Made by a program: the position numbers and the translations under genes. Positions 32,977 through 40,904 of a stretch of 64,000 nucleotides of DNA are shown one piece after another. Origin of the DNA: PALSA-505 sp036267135 (lineage in GTDB: Bacteria; Actinomycetota; Actinomycetes; Streptosporangiales; Streptosporangiaceae); assembly GCA_036267135.1 (NCBI GenBank), contig DATAWQ010000034.1, positions 1-64,000 of the forward strand. The letters are read 5' to 3'. Below the pieces are notes generated by a model that made no database searches, was not told where the DNA came from, and saw nothing but the letters and a program-made list of their open reading frames with translations. Every line of letters starts with the position of its first letter. Positions within the stretch are counted from its first letter, which is position 1.

Positions 32977-34079
32977 AGCAACCCGGCCTCCCGCAGCAGC
33001 GAGATGGCCGTCTGGCCGGTGCCGAGCTGGGCGATGCTGAGTGGATAAGGCTGCAACTGGCTGAACGGGGTTTCCGGGGCCATCGTGGTCACGCCGGAGC
33101 CGATCGGGTACTCGAAGCTGATCGACTTGCTGGGGTTCGCGATGACCTGCTGGCCGGCCTTGCTCACCAGGTAGGCGAGGAACTTCTGGTCCGCGGCCTG
33201 GTGCTTGCTGGACTTGAGTATCGCCGCGCCCGACACGTCGATGACGTACCCGGGGTCGTGCGGGGAGAAGTAGGCGAGCTCGGAGTGCATGTTCGAGGCG
33301 CCGAGCTCGGCCCGCATCCGGTACCAGTAGTACTGGTTGACCACCCCGAAGGCGGCCGCGCCCCGGTTCACCTCGTCGGCGATCGTCTCGTTGTCCGGGT
33401 AGACGTGGCCGCCGTCGCTGGCGTTGGCCTTCATCCCCCGCAGCCAGTTGAGCGTGGCCGCCTGGCCGTAGCTGTGCAGCACCGAGGTGACGATGGGCTG
33501 GAAGTCGGTCTCCCCGGCGGCGAAAGCCAGCTTGCCCTTGTACTTGGGATTGGCGAGCTGCAGCACCGAGGTGGGGAGCTGGCTCTTGGCGATCAGGCTG
33601 GGGTTGTAGATGATCACGCTGGTCCGCGCGGAAATGCCGACCCAGTCGCCCTGCGGCGAGTTGTACTTGGCCGGGACGCGCGCCAGCGTGGAGGCGTCCA
33701 CCTTGGCCAGCAGGCCCTTGCTCTGCAGGTATTCGAGCACCGGTGAGTTCTCGGTGTAGATGACGTCGGCCGGCGTGTTCGACCCCTGGGTCACGATCTC
33801 GTCGGCCAGCACGTCCTCGTCGTCGTCCACCGTCTTCACGGTGATCCCGGACGCGGCGGTGAAGCCGTTGATCAGCGCGTTGGCGGTCTGCTCGTGCTGG
33901 CCGTTGTAGAGCGTGATCGTCTGCCCGGACGAGCCGCCAGAACCGCACGCGGTGAGCAGGCCGCCGGCCAGCATCACGGCCACCGCGGCCGCCACCGTGC
34001 CTCGCCGGCGCGGGCCGCGGTGACGCCTGAGCCCGCTCCGGCCGGTGCCGGGTCGGAGGGTGCGGGACAGCGGGGTCAT
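32973..34079 (-). CDS. Iron(III)-binding lipoprotein of an ABC importer (FbpA/FutA-like)
   Basis: A 368-residue substrate-binding protein. The lipobox is GGLLTACG. The mature part reads TITLYNGQHEQTANALINGF, the typical start of Fe(III)-binding proteins, and YYWYRMRAELG provides the tyrosines that hold iron. The C-terminus ends AQLGTGQTAISLLREAGLL. It overlaps its neighbours by four bases on each side (ATGA and GTGA), so all three genes are one transcript under the iron box at 34471-34489. Confidence 0.93.
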   Translation of the reverse strand: MTPLSRTLRPGTGRSGLRRHRGPRRRGTVAAAVAVMLAGGLLTACGSGGSSGQTITLYNGQHEQTANALINGFTAASGITVKTVDDDEDVLADEIVTQGSNTPADVIYTENSPVLEYLQSKGLLAKVDASTLARVPAKYNSPQGDWVGISARTSVIIYNPSLIAKSQLPTSVLQLANPKYKGKLAFAAGETDFQPIVTSVLHSYGQAATLNWLRGMKANASDGGHVYPDNETIADEVNRGAAAFGVVNQYYWYRMRAELGASNMHSELAYFSPHDPGYVIDVSGAAILKSSKHQAADQKFLAYLVSKAGQQVIANPSKSISFEYPIGSGVTTMAPETPFSQLQPYPLSIAQLGTGQTAISLLREAGLL

Positions 34080-34453
34080 GAGGCGGCTCCGGGGCAGATC
34101 GTGTTGATGCTGTGGCTGGCCCGGCTGACCGCCTGCTTGGCGTCGCCGGTGCCCTTGCTGGCATAGAACTGCTGGTAGGCGGCGTGCAGCTTGTCCACTG
34201 CGGTCTGCAGGCTCTTGTCGCGGGTGTGGATCTGCTGCAGCGGCGCGATCTGGGCCTCGGCGTAGCCGACCGGGTCGGCGTCGGGATCGGGGCCGTCGGC
34301 GAGCGCGTCGCTCACTTTCTGGCAGACACTCTTGACCGCGGCCGACGACTGCGCGGGCGCGGATGATCCGCAGGCAGTCAGCAACAGCACGCCGGCGGCG
34401 AGGGAGGCCAGCCAGGGCGCGTGGGGGTACCGGCCGGCGAGAACCGTGGGCAT
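34076..34453 (-). CDS. Small lipoprotein leading the iron-uptake operon
   Basis: A 125-residue predicted lipoprotein: lipobox GVLLLTACGS, then a helical domain with two cysteines (SVCQKVSD and INTICPGAAS) that could form a disulphide. I do not recognise the family. It is the first gene of the three-gene iron operon and starts 18 bases after the iron box, so a role in surface iron capture is inferred. GGACGG lies about ten bases before the ATG. Confidence 0.8.
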   Translation of the reverse strand: MPTVLAGRYPHAPWLASLAAGVLLLTACGSSAPAQSSAAVKSVCQKVSDALADGPDPDADPVGYAEAQIAPLQQIHTRDKSLQTAVDKLHAAYQQFYASKGTGDAKQAVSRASHSINTICPGAAS

Positions 34454-34470
34454 TTATTACCGTCCGTAAC

Positions 34471-34489
34471 TTAGGTGAGCCTTACCTAA
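34471..34489 (-). promoter_or_regulatory. IdeR/DtxR iron box
   Basis: On the reverse strand it reads TTAGGTAAGGCTCACCTAA, matching the classical 19-bp IdeR/DtxR box at 17 of 19 positions. It ends 18 bases before the start of the iron operon. It predicts repression by Fe(II)-loaded IdeR/DmdR. Confidence 0.92.
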
Positions 34490-34523
34490 CTCGCGACCGA
34501 TTCAACCGGCCGCGCCACGGCCT

Positions 34524-34579
34524 GTCAAGCCGGCCCCGTCAAGCCGGCCCCGTCAAGCCAGCACTGTCAAGCCGGGGCG
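34524..34579. repeat. 14-bp tandem repeat, four copies
   Basis: Two perfect copies of GTCAAGCCGGCCCC (34524-34537, 34538-34551) are followed by two degenerate ones (GTCAAGCCAGCACT and GTCAAGCCGGGGCG). They lie between the iron operon promoter and the 3' end of the AsnC-type gene. Confidence 0.9.
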
Positions 34580-34604
34580 CCGGCCCCGTCGATCGACGCG
34601 GCCT

Positions 34605-35696
34605 CTAGGGAACGGGGGCGGGGTCGGCCAGCCGGGGGCCGTCCATCAGCGAGCCGGCCTGCTTGATCCGCCGCAGCTCCGGTGAGGTCTCGATCTGGCG
34701 GACGCCGTCCAGCCCGCCGATGCGGCCGCTCACGTACTGGTAGAGCGCCTCGATGTCCCGGCACACCACGGAGGCCAGCAGGTTCGACGCCCCGCTAACC
34801 GCCGCGGCGAACGGCACCTCGGGGTGGCTGGCCAGCTCCTCGCCGAGTTCGCCGAGCCGGGCGGGCTCGACGGTGAGCCACAGATAGGCCGTCGTGTCGA
34901 AGCCGAACATCCTGGTGGCCACGTCCACGTCGAAGTACACGATGCCGTGGCGCTGCAGCAGCTCGAGCCGCCGCGCCGCCCGGCTCTGCGTCCAGCGGGT
35001 CGCCGTGGCCAGCGCGGCGTAACCCGCCCGGCCGTCGGCGGCCAGCAGATCCAGCATGGGCTGGTCGCCGGGTTCGAGCCGCACCGCGGGCCCGCCTGCC
35101 GGACCCGGCGCCGTCGGCAGCCCGCCGGCCCGGGGCAGGTCGTCGGAGGGCTGGTCGTCGGGGGGCTGGCCGAGCCGTTCGATCTGCCCGGCGCTGAGCA
35201 GGCCAGCACCGAGCGGGCCGCCGTACCCGAGCCAGTCGGCTTCGCTGCCGGCGAACCTGTGCAGCACGGCGTGGGCCGAGATGCCCAGCACCGGGGCGGT
35301 GCCCGGCAGCCGCCGCAGCAGCAGTTCGTCGCGCTGCTCCTGGCTGCGGGAGCGGACGCTGCAGACCACCTCGGAACCGGCCGCGCCGAGCGTCACCCAG
35401 GCCACGTCGTCCCGCCGGGCCAGCGCCTCGGCCAGCCGGGCGGCGCTGCCCGGGCGGACCCGCACCCGCACGACCCAGTCGTTCTGCCCGACCCGGCGCG
35501 GGTCCACCAGCCCGATGACCCGGATGACCCCGTCGGCGTGCAGCCGGCGGTAGCGCCGGGCCACGGTCTGCTCGGACACGCCGGTGACCGCCGCGATGCG
35601 GCTGAACGAGGCCCGGGGCCGGAGCTGGAGTGCGTGGATGATCTGCAGATCCAGGGCATCCCGGCTGGAGGATTCCGGCGGCGGGCGGTTGCTCAT
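34605..35696 (-). CDS. Lrp/AsnC family regulator with two AsnC units
   Basis: A 363-residue protein, twice the usual Lrp length. Unit one has IIHALQLRPRASFSRIAAVT and GVSEQTVARRYRRLHADG. Unit two has LLAADGRAGYAALATATRW and RAARRLELLQRHGIVYF, then DTTAYLWLTVEPARLGELGE and a second ligand-type domain (AAVSGASNLLASVVCRD). A Pro/Gly-rich linker joins them. Such double proteins sense amino acids or related metabolites. The start region of this gene, with its promoter side, is partly repeated at 37.49 kb in front of an MFS pump, which suggests it regulates both. Confidence 0.9.
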   Translation of the reverse strand: MSNRPPPESSSRDALDLQIIHALQLRPRASFSRIAAVTGVSEQTVARRYRRLHADGVIRVIGLVDPRRVGQNDWVVRVRVRPGSAARLAEALARRDDVAWVTLGAAGSEVVCSVRSRSQEQRDELLLRRLPGTAPVLGISAHAVLHRFAGSEADWLGYGGPLGAGLLSAGQIERLGQPPDDQPSDDLPRAGGLPTAPGPAGGPAVRLEPGDQPMLDLLAADGRAGYAALATATRWTQSRAARRLELLQRHGIVYFDVDVATRMFGFDTTAYLWLTVEPARLGELGEELASHPEVPFAAAVSGASNLLASVVCRDIEALYQYVSGRIGGLDGVRQIETSPELRRIKQAGSLMDGPRLADPAPVP

Positions 35697-35720
35697 GCCG
35701 GAAAACTACGCCACCGGCGT
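35666..35720. repeat. 55-bp direct repeat, left copy (start of the AsnC-type gene)
   Basis: Matches 37485-37539 at 47 of 55 positions in the same orientation. It covers the first codons and upstream edge of the AsnC-type gene. Within it TTCCGGC (35673-35679) and GCCGGAA (35697-35703) form an inverted repeat, a candidate AsnC operator. Confidence 0.88.
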
Positions 35721-35808
35721 CCCGCTAGCTAATCCCTGGTGCTGGCCCGCGCTCACCGGGGATCGGGGTCGGCCGGCGGCCTGGCGGGCCGCCGGCCGGC
35801 GAGCGGGG

Positions 35809-37296
35809 TCAGTTCTCGGGGTCGATGCCGTGCCAGGCGGGCACCTTCACCGTCCGGTTTCCGGCTGTGCCGCCGAGGATCACCTTGCGCAGGGAGACGT
35901 CGTTATGCGTGTTCGACTCGTAGAGGACGTGCTCCGGGTTGGCGGTTATCTGGATGTAGTAGGTGCCGTTCGGCAGGTTGGTGATGTCGAACGCCTGGCC
36001 CGCGAGGTATTGGACGTAGGTGTCCCCCCAGCCGACCGGCATCATTTCCTGCACCCACAGCGCGGTCGGCACGCCGCACTGCCCGTCGAGCCCGATGGCC
36101 GGCGGCTGCCAGACGGCGTGCGGGGCGAGCAGGTCCACCGGGTCGGTGGGGGCGATGCAGAACCCCACCTTGCGGCTGCGCACGGCCAGGTTCTTGGCGG
36201 AGTCCAGCAACTGGTAGCGGGCGAACTGCTCGAAGTGCCAGTGATCGTGGCCGTGCTCGGAGTCAAAGCCCATCGTGCCCGCCCTGGCCCGGCCGATGAC
36301 ATGCCCGTCCCGCCAGAAGTACTGGTAGGCCTTCATTACCGGCGAGCCGTGCGAGCGGAACCCCTCCACGTCCAGCGGGGAGTTGCCGCCGACCCACACG
36401 GTGGCGCCGAACTCCAGCAGGTCGGCCCCGCCCCGGGCGTGCACGGTCCTGATCCCCCACGACGGCAGCGGCACCAGGTCAGGCAGCGCGGCCGCGGGCG
36501 GGCTGGCCAGGGTCGGGACGTGAGGCAGTGGGGCCGGCGCCTTGGCGGGAGCGGGAGCGGCGGTGGTCTTCGGCGTAGCCGCGTGGCTCGGTGCCTTCAC
36601 CACGGTGAGCTTGACGGTCACCGTCGCGTCGGCAGGGGTGATGTGCAGCCAGTGGACGTACTGCGGGGCGATGGCGGCGGTCAGCGTGTACTTTCCGGGG
36701 GCGATCCGCACGCTCGGCGGCGGGAAGGTGGCGGAGAAACCGGCCGGGTCGGTCGCCCAGCCCCTGGCCAGGCCCATGACCAGGCTCTTCGGGAACGGGT
36801 CGCTGCCACAATACGATGGATACGGGGTTGTCTCCGCAGCGCCGGGGACCGCCCGTTGCGGCCCGAAGTTGGGGCAGAACAGCGACCGGGTCGAGGCCAC
36901 CACATGGCCCGCGGTGTTGGCGACGGACAGGCGCAGGAAGTCCCGCAGCCCGGTGAAGCCGTCCAGCAGGCTGCCCGGCAGGGACCTGGTCGTAGTGCCA
37001 CCACCTGGCTGGGAGATGACCTGGGTGAGCGTGATCGGCTTGGTGTAGCTTGCCCGCTGCACGTCGAACTGAAGCGCCGAGCCGAGCGAGGCGACGTACA
37101 CGCCGGGGTCGAGATACACCCGGCCCCGGAAGGTCGTCAGCGTGACGCTGTGCTGGGCCGCGATCAGTTTCACCGTCGGTCCTGGCCCGGCGCCCTGGGT
37201 GGCGGCTAGCGCAGGGGCCGCCGGCGTGGCGGCCGCCACCACTAAGGCGAAGCCGGCCGTGGCGGCGCGCCGCAGCCCGTGTCCTGGTCTGTACAT
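35809..37296 (-). CDS. Secreted lysyl-oxidase-like copper protein
   Basis: A 495-residue secreted protein; ATG 37296 is chosen because AGGAGGAGAGG lies just before it and a signal peptide follows (FALVVAAATPAAPALA). The N-terminal half is beta-rich with an Ala/Pro linker around 290-310 (TTAAPAPAKAPAPLPHV). The C-terminal about 200 residues match the lysyl oxidase domain, with the copper histidines in GFDSEHGHDHWHFEQFARY and a late VLYESNTHNDVS segment. Lysyl oxidases deaminate lysines in proteins, but bacterial members may act on other amines. The gene is flanked by the two copies of a 55-bp repeat. Confidence 0.88.
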   Translation of the reverse strand: MYRPGHGLRRAATAGFALVVAAATPAAPALAATQGAGPGPTVKLIAAQHSVTLTTFRGRVYLDPGVYVASLGSALQFDVQRASYTKPITLTQVISQPGGGTTTRSLPGSLLDGFTGLRDFLRLSVANTAGHVVASTRSLFCPNFGPQRAVPGAAETTPYPSYCGSDPFPKSLVMGLARGWATDPAGFSATFPPPSVRIAPGKYTLTAAIAPQYVHWLHITPADATVTVKLTVVKAPSHAATPKTTAAPAPAKAPAPLPHVPTLASPPAAALPDLVPLPSWGIRTVHARGGADLLEFGATVWVGGNSPLDVEGFRSHGSPVMKAYQYFWRDGHVIGRARAGTMGFDSEHGHDHWHFEQFARYQLLDSAKNLAVRSRKVGFCIAPTDPVDLLAPHAVWQPPAIGLDGQCGVPTALWVQEMMPVGWGDTYVQYLAGQAFDITNLPNGTYYIQITANPEHVLYESNTHNDVSLRKVILGGTAGNRTVKVPAWHGIDPEN

Positions 37297-37484
37297 GCCC
37301 TCTCCTCCTGGGTGCGCGGTAAGCAGTCTCCGGCCGTGGCACGGCGCGGACACCTCCTTCCAGTACACGTTTAACCGGTGATCGTCGTTGCTCCGAGAGC
37401 GTCTTTTCCAGATTTCTGGCAAAGGTTTGCAGGCTCGCTCGTGTCCGGGCGAATGGATGATTCACAGATCGAGAATGCCTCAGA

Positions 37485-37539
37485 TGGAGGATTCCGGCGG
37501 TGAACGGTTGTACATGCCGGAAAAGTACGCAAGCGGCGT
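37485..37539. repeat. 55-bp direct repeat, right copy (before the MFS pump)
   Basis: Matches 35666-35720 at 47 of 55 positions. On the reverse strand it holds a dead copy of the AsnC gene start (MYNRSPPESSI then stop). The inverted repeat TTCCGGC (37492-37498) / GCCGGAA (37516-37522) is kept perfectly, 62 bases from the end of the repeat to the pump's ATG. Confidence 0.88.
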
Positions 37540-37600
37540 TTTGAATAGTCGGTTCCGCCCGACGTGGCCGATAGTTGCGGCAGACCGGAGGGAGCTTCAG

Positions 37601-39130
37601 ATGCGCAAGTGGATGCCGTTGCTGGCCGTGTGCCTCGGCACTTTCATGCTGTTGATCGACGTGACGATAGTGAACGTCGCGCTGCCGGACATGGCCGCGG
37701 GCCTGTCCACCTCGTTTTCCGCCCTGCAATGGGTGATCGATATCTATGCGCTCGTGCTGGCCGCGCTGCTGATGGCGCTTGGCGCGGTCTGCGACGCGCT
37801 GGGCCGCCGCTCGGTCTACATCGGCGGGCTGGCCCTGTTCGCGCTCGCGTCGCTGGCCAGTGGGCTAGCACCGAACGCGGCCATGCTGATCGCGGCCCGC
37901 GGGGTGCAGGGCGCGGGCGGGGCGGCCATGTTCGCCACCACGATCGCGCTGCTCAACTCCAGCTATCAGGGCCGGGACCGGGGCACGGCGTTCGGCATCT
38001 GGGGCGCGGTGGCCGGCGGCGCGGCGGCGGCCGGCCCGGTGATCGGCGGTCTGCTGACCGAGGGTGCCTCCTGGCGCTGGATCTTCTTCGTCAACCTGCC
38101 GGTCAGCGTCATCGCCGTCGCCATGACCCTGCGGTTCGTGGCACCGGACCGGGTCCGCGCCGGGCTGCGGCTCGACCTGCCCGGGCTGGTCGCCTTCACC
38201 GCCGGCGCGGCCGCGATCACCCTCGGCCTGATCCGCAGCAGCGAGGACGGCTGGGCCGCCGCCGGCACGATCGCCCTGCTGGCCGGGGGCGCCGCCGCGC
38301 TGGCCGTCTTCGCGGTGGTGGAGAGCCGGGTCGCCAGGCCGCTGCTCGAACCCGCGCTGTTCCGCCGGCCCGCGTTCACCGGGATCATGCTGGTCGCCCT
38401 GCTGCTCAACGCCGCCGCGTTCGCCTACCTCGCCTACAGCTCGTTGTGGCTGCAGACCGTGGTCGGGCTGAGCCCGGTGCGGGCCGGGCTGCTCGGCGCG
38501 GCGCCGCTGTCCGCGGCCGCCTTCGTAGTGAGCGCGCTGATCGGCCGGTTCCTGCACGCCAGCAACCCGCGCTGGATCATCGGCGGCGGCATGCTGCTGG
38601 TCGGCATCGGGGCCGCGCTGCAGGCGACGCTGGGCGCGCATTCGAGCTGGCCGTCCCTGGTCGCCGGGCTGATCGTCACCGGGGTGGGTGTCGGCCTGGC
38701 CACCCCAACGCTGGTGTCCAACGCGATGGCGGCCGTGCCGCTGGCCCAGGGCGGCATGGCGGCCGGCGCGGTGAACACGGCCCGGCAGCTCGGCTACGCG
38801 TTCGGCATCGCGGTGCTCGGTAGCGTCTTCTCGGCCCGGATGACGCACGCGATCGCCGTGGGCGGTGGTCGGCCCGGGCTAAGCCAGGCCATCTCCGGCG
38901 GCCAGGCCCGGGCCGTGCTCGGCCGCGTGCCAGCCGGGCAGCGTGGGCCGCTGGACCAGCTCATTCACTCCGCCACGGCCTCGGGCCTCAACGCTTGTTT
39001 CGTGGTGGCGGCCCTGCTCGGCCTGGCCGGCGGCCTAATCGCCATCGCCACGATCCGCCGCCCGGCCCCGGCCGCTCCGCACGCCGCCCCGGCCCCCGCC
39101 ACCCAGGCTCAGGAGGCCACCCGCAGCTGA
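37601..39130 (+). CDS. MFS efflux pump, EmrB/QacA (DHA2) type
   Basis: A 509-residue protein with about 14 hydrophobic helices. The start ATG 37601 has GGAGGGA at 37587-37593; the longer open frame upstream runs through the 55-bp repeat. Family marks are LGTFMLLIDVTIVNVALPDM in helix 1, GALCDALGRR-type motif A (GAVCDALGRRSVYI), and WRWIFFVNLPVSVIAV. It expels lipophilic drugs or metabolites using the proton gradient. Control by the double AsnC regulator is inferred from the shared repeat. Confidence 0.93.
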   Translation: MRKWMPLLAVCLGTFMLLIDVTIVNVALPDMAAGLSTSFSALQWVIDIYALVLAALLMALGAVCDALGRRSVYIGGLALFALASLASGLAPNAAMLIAARGVQGAGGAAMFATTIALLNSSYQGRDRGTAFGIWGAVAGGAAAAGPVIGGLLTEGASWRWIFFVNLPVSVIAVAMTLRFVAPDRVRAGLRLDLPGLVAFTAGAAAITLGLIRSSEDGWAAAGTIALLAGGAAALAVFAVVESRVARPLLEPALFRRPAFTGIMLVALLLNAAAFAYLAYSSLWLQTVVGLSPVRAGLLGAAPLSAAAFVVSALIGRFLHASNPRWIIGGGMLLVGIGAALQATLGAHSSWPSLVAGLIVTGVGVGLATPTLVSNAMAAVPLAQGGMAAGAVNTARQLGYAFGIAVLGSVFSARMTHAIAVGGGRPGLSQAISGGQARAVLGRVPAGQRGPLDQLIHSATASGLNACFVVAALLGLAGGLIAIATIRRPAPAAPHAAPAPATQAQEATRS

Positions 39131-39160
39131 CGACGCCCTGGGCGTCGCGTGCCGACGTGC

Positions 39161-39523
39161 TTAGCGGGTGGTGCTCAGGACCGCCGAGACAGCATCCAGA
39201 GCCGAAGGCACGAGAGCGTAATAGGCCCACACACCGCGCTTGTCGCGGGTGAGTATCCCAGCCTCGACCAGGGTTTTAAGGTGGTGAGAGATGGTCGGCT
39301 GAGTGAGCCCGAGTGGTTCGGTCAGATCACACACGCAAGCCTCGCCGCTGTCATGCCCAGCGACCATAGAAACCAGTCGCAGCCGGATCGGATCGGCCAG
39401 GGCCTTGAGCACGCGGGCCAGGTCGGCGGCCTGGCTGGCGGTGATCGGTTCCCGCAGCAACGGCGTGCAGCATGTCTCAACGACAGGCAGCGTGGTCCGG
39501 GTCTGTGTCTGGGCGGTGGTCAC
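39161..39523 (-). CDS. arsR: ArsR family repressor of the arsenic genes
   Basis: A 120-residue ArsR/SmtB protein. The helix-turn-helix is TEPLGLTQPTISHHLKTLVE. The metal site is in GEACVCDLT, the CVC motif that binds As(III)/Sb(III) in ArsR proteins, and an extra Cys pair (VETCCTPLL) lies near the N-terminus. GTG 39523 is the start. It is divergent from the arsenite methyltransferase, with a palindrome between. Confidence 0.92.
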   Translation of the reverse strand: MTTAQTQTRTTLPVVETCCTPLLREPITASQAADLARVLKALADPIRLRLVSMVAGHDSGEACVCDLTEPLGLTQPTISHHLKTLVEAGILTRDKRGVWAYYALVPSALDAVSAVLSTTR

Positions 39524-39577
39524 ATGCCCATTATGCGGCACATATTGACAGGCGTCTATGTCTTGGGCACAGTAGGC

Positions 39578-39593
39578 ATCGACAACCGTCGAT
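39578..39593. promoter_or_regulatory. Likely ArsR operator
   Basis: ATCGAC (39578-39583) and GTCGAT (39588-39593) are perfect arms around AACC, in the 86-base gap between the divergent arsR and arsM genes and 16 bases before ATG 39610. Confidence 0.65.
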
Positions 39594-39609
39594 ATGAAGG
39601 GTGGCCGTG

Positions 39610-40413
39610 ATGACCGATCAGGCCCAAGCCGAGCTGCGTGAGCAGGTCCGTGACCGGTACGCCGAAGCGGCCCGCGCGGTGCTGAACCCGCAGTCCGGTG
39701 TTTCGGCTGGGTGCTGTGAGAGTACGGCGGACCAGTCGTGCTGTGGCACCGGGTCAGCAGCCCTGGATACCGCCGACTGCTTCGGCGGATCACTGTACGG
39801 CGAGGGGGAAATCGAGGGCCTGCCCGAAGAAGCCGTACTGGCCAGCCTGGGCTGCGGTAACCCCCTGGCCGTAGCCGACCTCCGCGAAGGGGAGCGCGTG
39901 CTGGACCTCGGCTCAGGTGGTGGCATCGATGTGCTGCTGTCAGCGCGGAGGGTCGGCCCCTCCGGATTCGCCTATGGCGTGGACATGACCGACGACATGC
40001 TCGACCTGGCCCGCAAGAACGCGGCCAAGGCAAGCGCGGCCAACGTCGAGTTCCGCAAGGGCGAAATCGAAGCGCTACCCCTCGATGACGCCTCGGTCGA
40101 TGTGGTCATCTCCAACTGCGTGATCAACCTGTCCACAGACAAGCCCGCCGTGCTGGCCGAGATGTACCGGGTCCTGGTGCCCGGCGGCCGGATCGGCGTC
40201 TCCGACGTGGTAGCCGAAGACCAGCTCGCTCCGGCCGACCGGGCCAAGGCGGGCTCGTATGTGGGCTGCATCGCCGGGGCCCTGTCACGCACCGAATACC
40301 TCGACGGCCTGGCCGCCGCCGGATTCACAGACGCCTCGGTCACTTTCACCAGCGAAGCCGCCCCGGGCATCCACCCGGCCATCATCCGCGCCACCAAACC
40401 CACCACCGCATGA
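39610..40413 (+). CDS. arsM: Arsenite S-adenosylmethionine methyltransferase
   Basis: A 267-residue ArsM. The SAM loop is VLDLGSGGGIDV. The arsenic-binding cysteines are in ISNCVINLS and YVGCIAGAL, with further Cys pairs at GCCEST and SCCGTG near the N-terminus. It converts As(III) into mono- to trimethyl forms, some volatile. The start ATG 39610 (GTG 39601 also possible). The stop overlaps the ATG of the broken aquaporin-ArsC remnant (ATGA), so it was once followed by a working second ars gene. Confidence 0.94.
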   Translation: MTDQAQAELREQVRDRYAEAARAVLNPQSGVSAGCCESTADQSCCGTGSAALDTADCFGGSLYGEGEIEGLPEEAVLASLGCGNPLAVADLREGERVLDLGSGGGIDVLLSARRVGPSGFAYGVDMTDDMLDLARKNAAKASAANVEFRKGEIEALPLDDASVDVVISNCVINLSTDKPAVLAEMYRVLVPGGRIGVSDVVAEDQLAPADRAKAGSYVGCIAGALSRTEYLDGLAAAGFTDASVTFTSEAAPGIHPAIIRATKPTTA

Positions 40414-40636
40414 GCGGTCCGCTCGTGCGGCGGCTGCTCGCCGAGTTCACCGGCACCGGGCTGCTGGTCTCGACTGGGACCTTCCCGACCCGGCCGGACT
40501 CGACCTCGAAGCAGTCCGCCCCATCCGCGACCAGATCAGCCAGCGCGTCCAATCCCTGCTAACCGAACTAAACGCACCCCGCCGTGAAAGCGAGCAGCTG
40601 CGACGCGCCCGCCGCTCACCCGCGCCCCGGCGCTAA
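40410..40636 (+). pseudogene. Collapsed aquaporin-ArsC fusion gene
   Basis: ATG 40410 overlaps the arsM stop and encodes MSGPLVRRLLAEFTGTGLLV, the first helix of an aquaglyceroporin. At about 40470 the reading changes frame to LDWDLPDPAGLDLEAVRPIR, DQISQRVQSLLTEL, the last part of a thioredoxin/mycothiol-type arsenate reductase ArsC. Fusions of an aquaglyceroporin with a C-terminal ArsC are known from actinomycetes. Here nearly the whole channel and most of ArsC are deleted and the joint is out of frame. The island therefore keeps sensing and methylation but has lost this arsenite exit/arsenate reduction gene. Confidence 0.85.
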
Positions 40637-40653
40637 GCTCAGCGGCAACATGT

Positions 40654-40685
40654 AGACCTGTGTGTGCCCTGACACACACAGGTCT
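40654..40685. terminator. 13-bp perfect hairpin between convergent genes
   Basis: Arms 40654-40666 (AGACCTGTGTGTG) and 40673-40685 with a 6-base loop, between the ars remnant on + and the DUF397 remnant on -. It probably ends both. Confidence 0.78.
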
Positions 40686-40699
40686 TCAAGATCTCTGAG

Positions 40700-40882
40700 T
40701 CAGCCTTTCTTTGTCTGGCTGGTGAACGCCCGCCACTGCTCAGGAGCAAGGGCGAGGAGCGGACCGTGGGGGTTCTTCGAGTCACGCACGGCGACGGTCC
40801 GGCCCACCGCGCCGACCTCGACACAGTTGTCGCTGTTGGTGCCGCTGTAGCTGGACTTGCGCCACCCGGCATGGGGACGTTT
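40700..40882 (-). pseudogene. DUF397 gene remnant without start codon
   Basis: The reverse strand reads WRKSSYSGTNSDNCVEVG, then VRDSKNPHGPLLALAPEQW and RAFTSQTKKG, a nearly complete DUF397 domain with its normal stop. Upstream in frame there is a stop (TAG, 40883-40885) and no start codon before the conserved Trp. DUF397 proteins normally follow an XRE regulator gene; here that partner is absent and a GNAT gene stands in its place. So the 5' end was lost, probably in the same rearrangements that broke the ars genes. Confidence 0.72.
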
Positions 40883-40904
40883 CTATGGCCACCGTTCAGG
40901 AAGA

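Noticed and set aside
31345..34164. A single 939-residue reverse frame covering binding protein and permease
   Set aside because: The first half is an out-of-phase reading of the binding-protein gene; the GTGA overlap at 32973-32976 marks the true permease start.
34524..34579. CRISPR array
   Set aside because: The units are 14 bp with no spacers and no cas genes; it is a simple tandem repeat.
35584..37209. A + strand frame opposite the lysyl-oxidase gene, starting near the 55-bp repeat with LEDSGG
   Set aside because: It is antisense to a secreted protein with clear family motifs. The similar LEDSGG/MEDSGG words before the MFS pump come from the shared DNA repeat, not from a conserved peptide.
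35666..37539. Insertion-sequence target-site duplication
   Set aside because: 55 bp is far too long for a transposase target duplication and there is no transposase; a segmental duplication of the control region is more likely.
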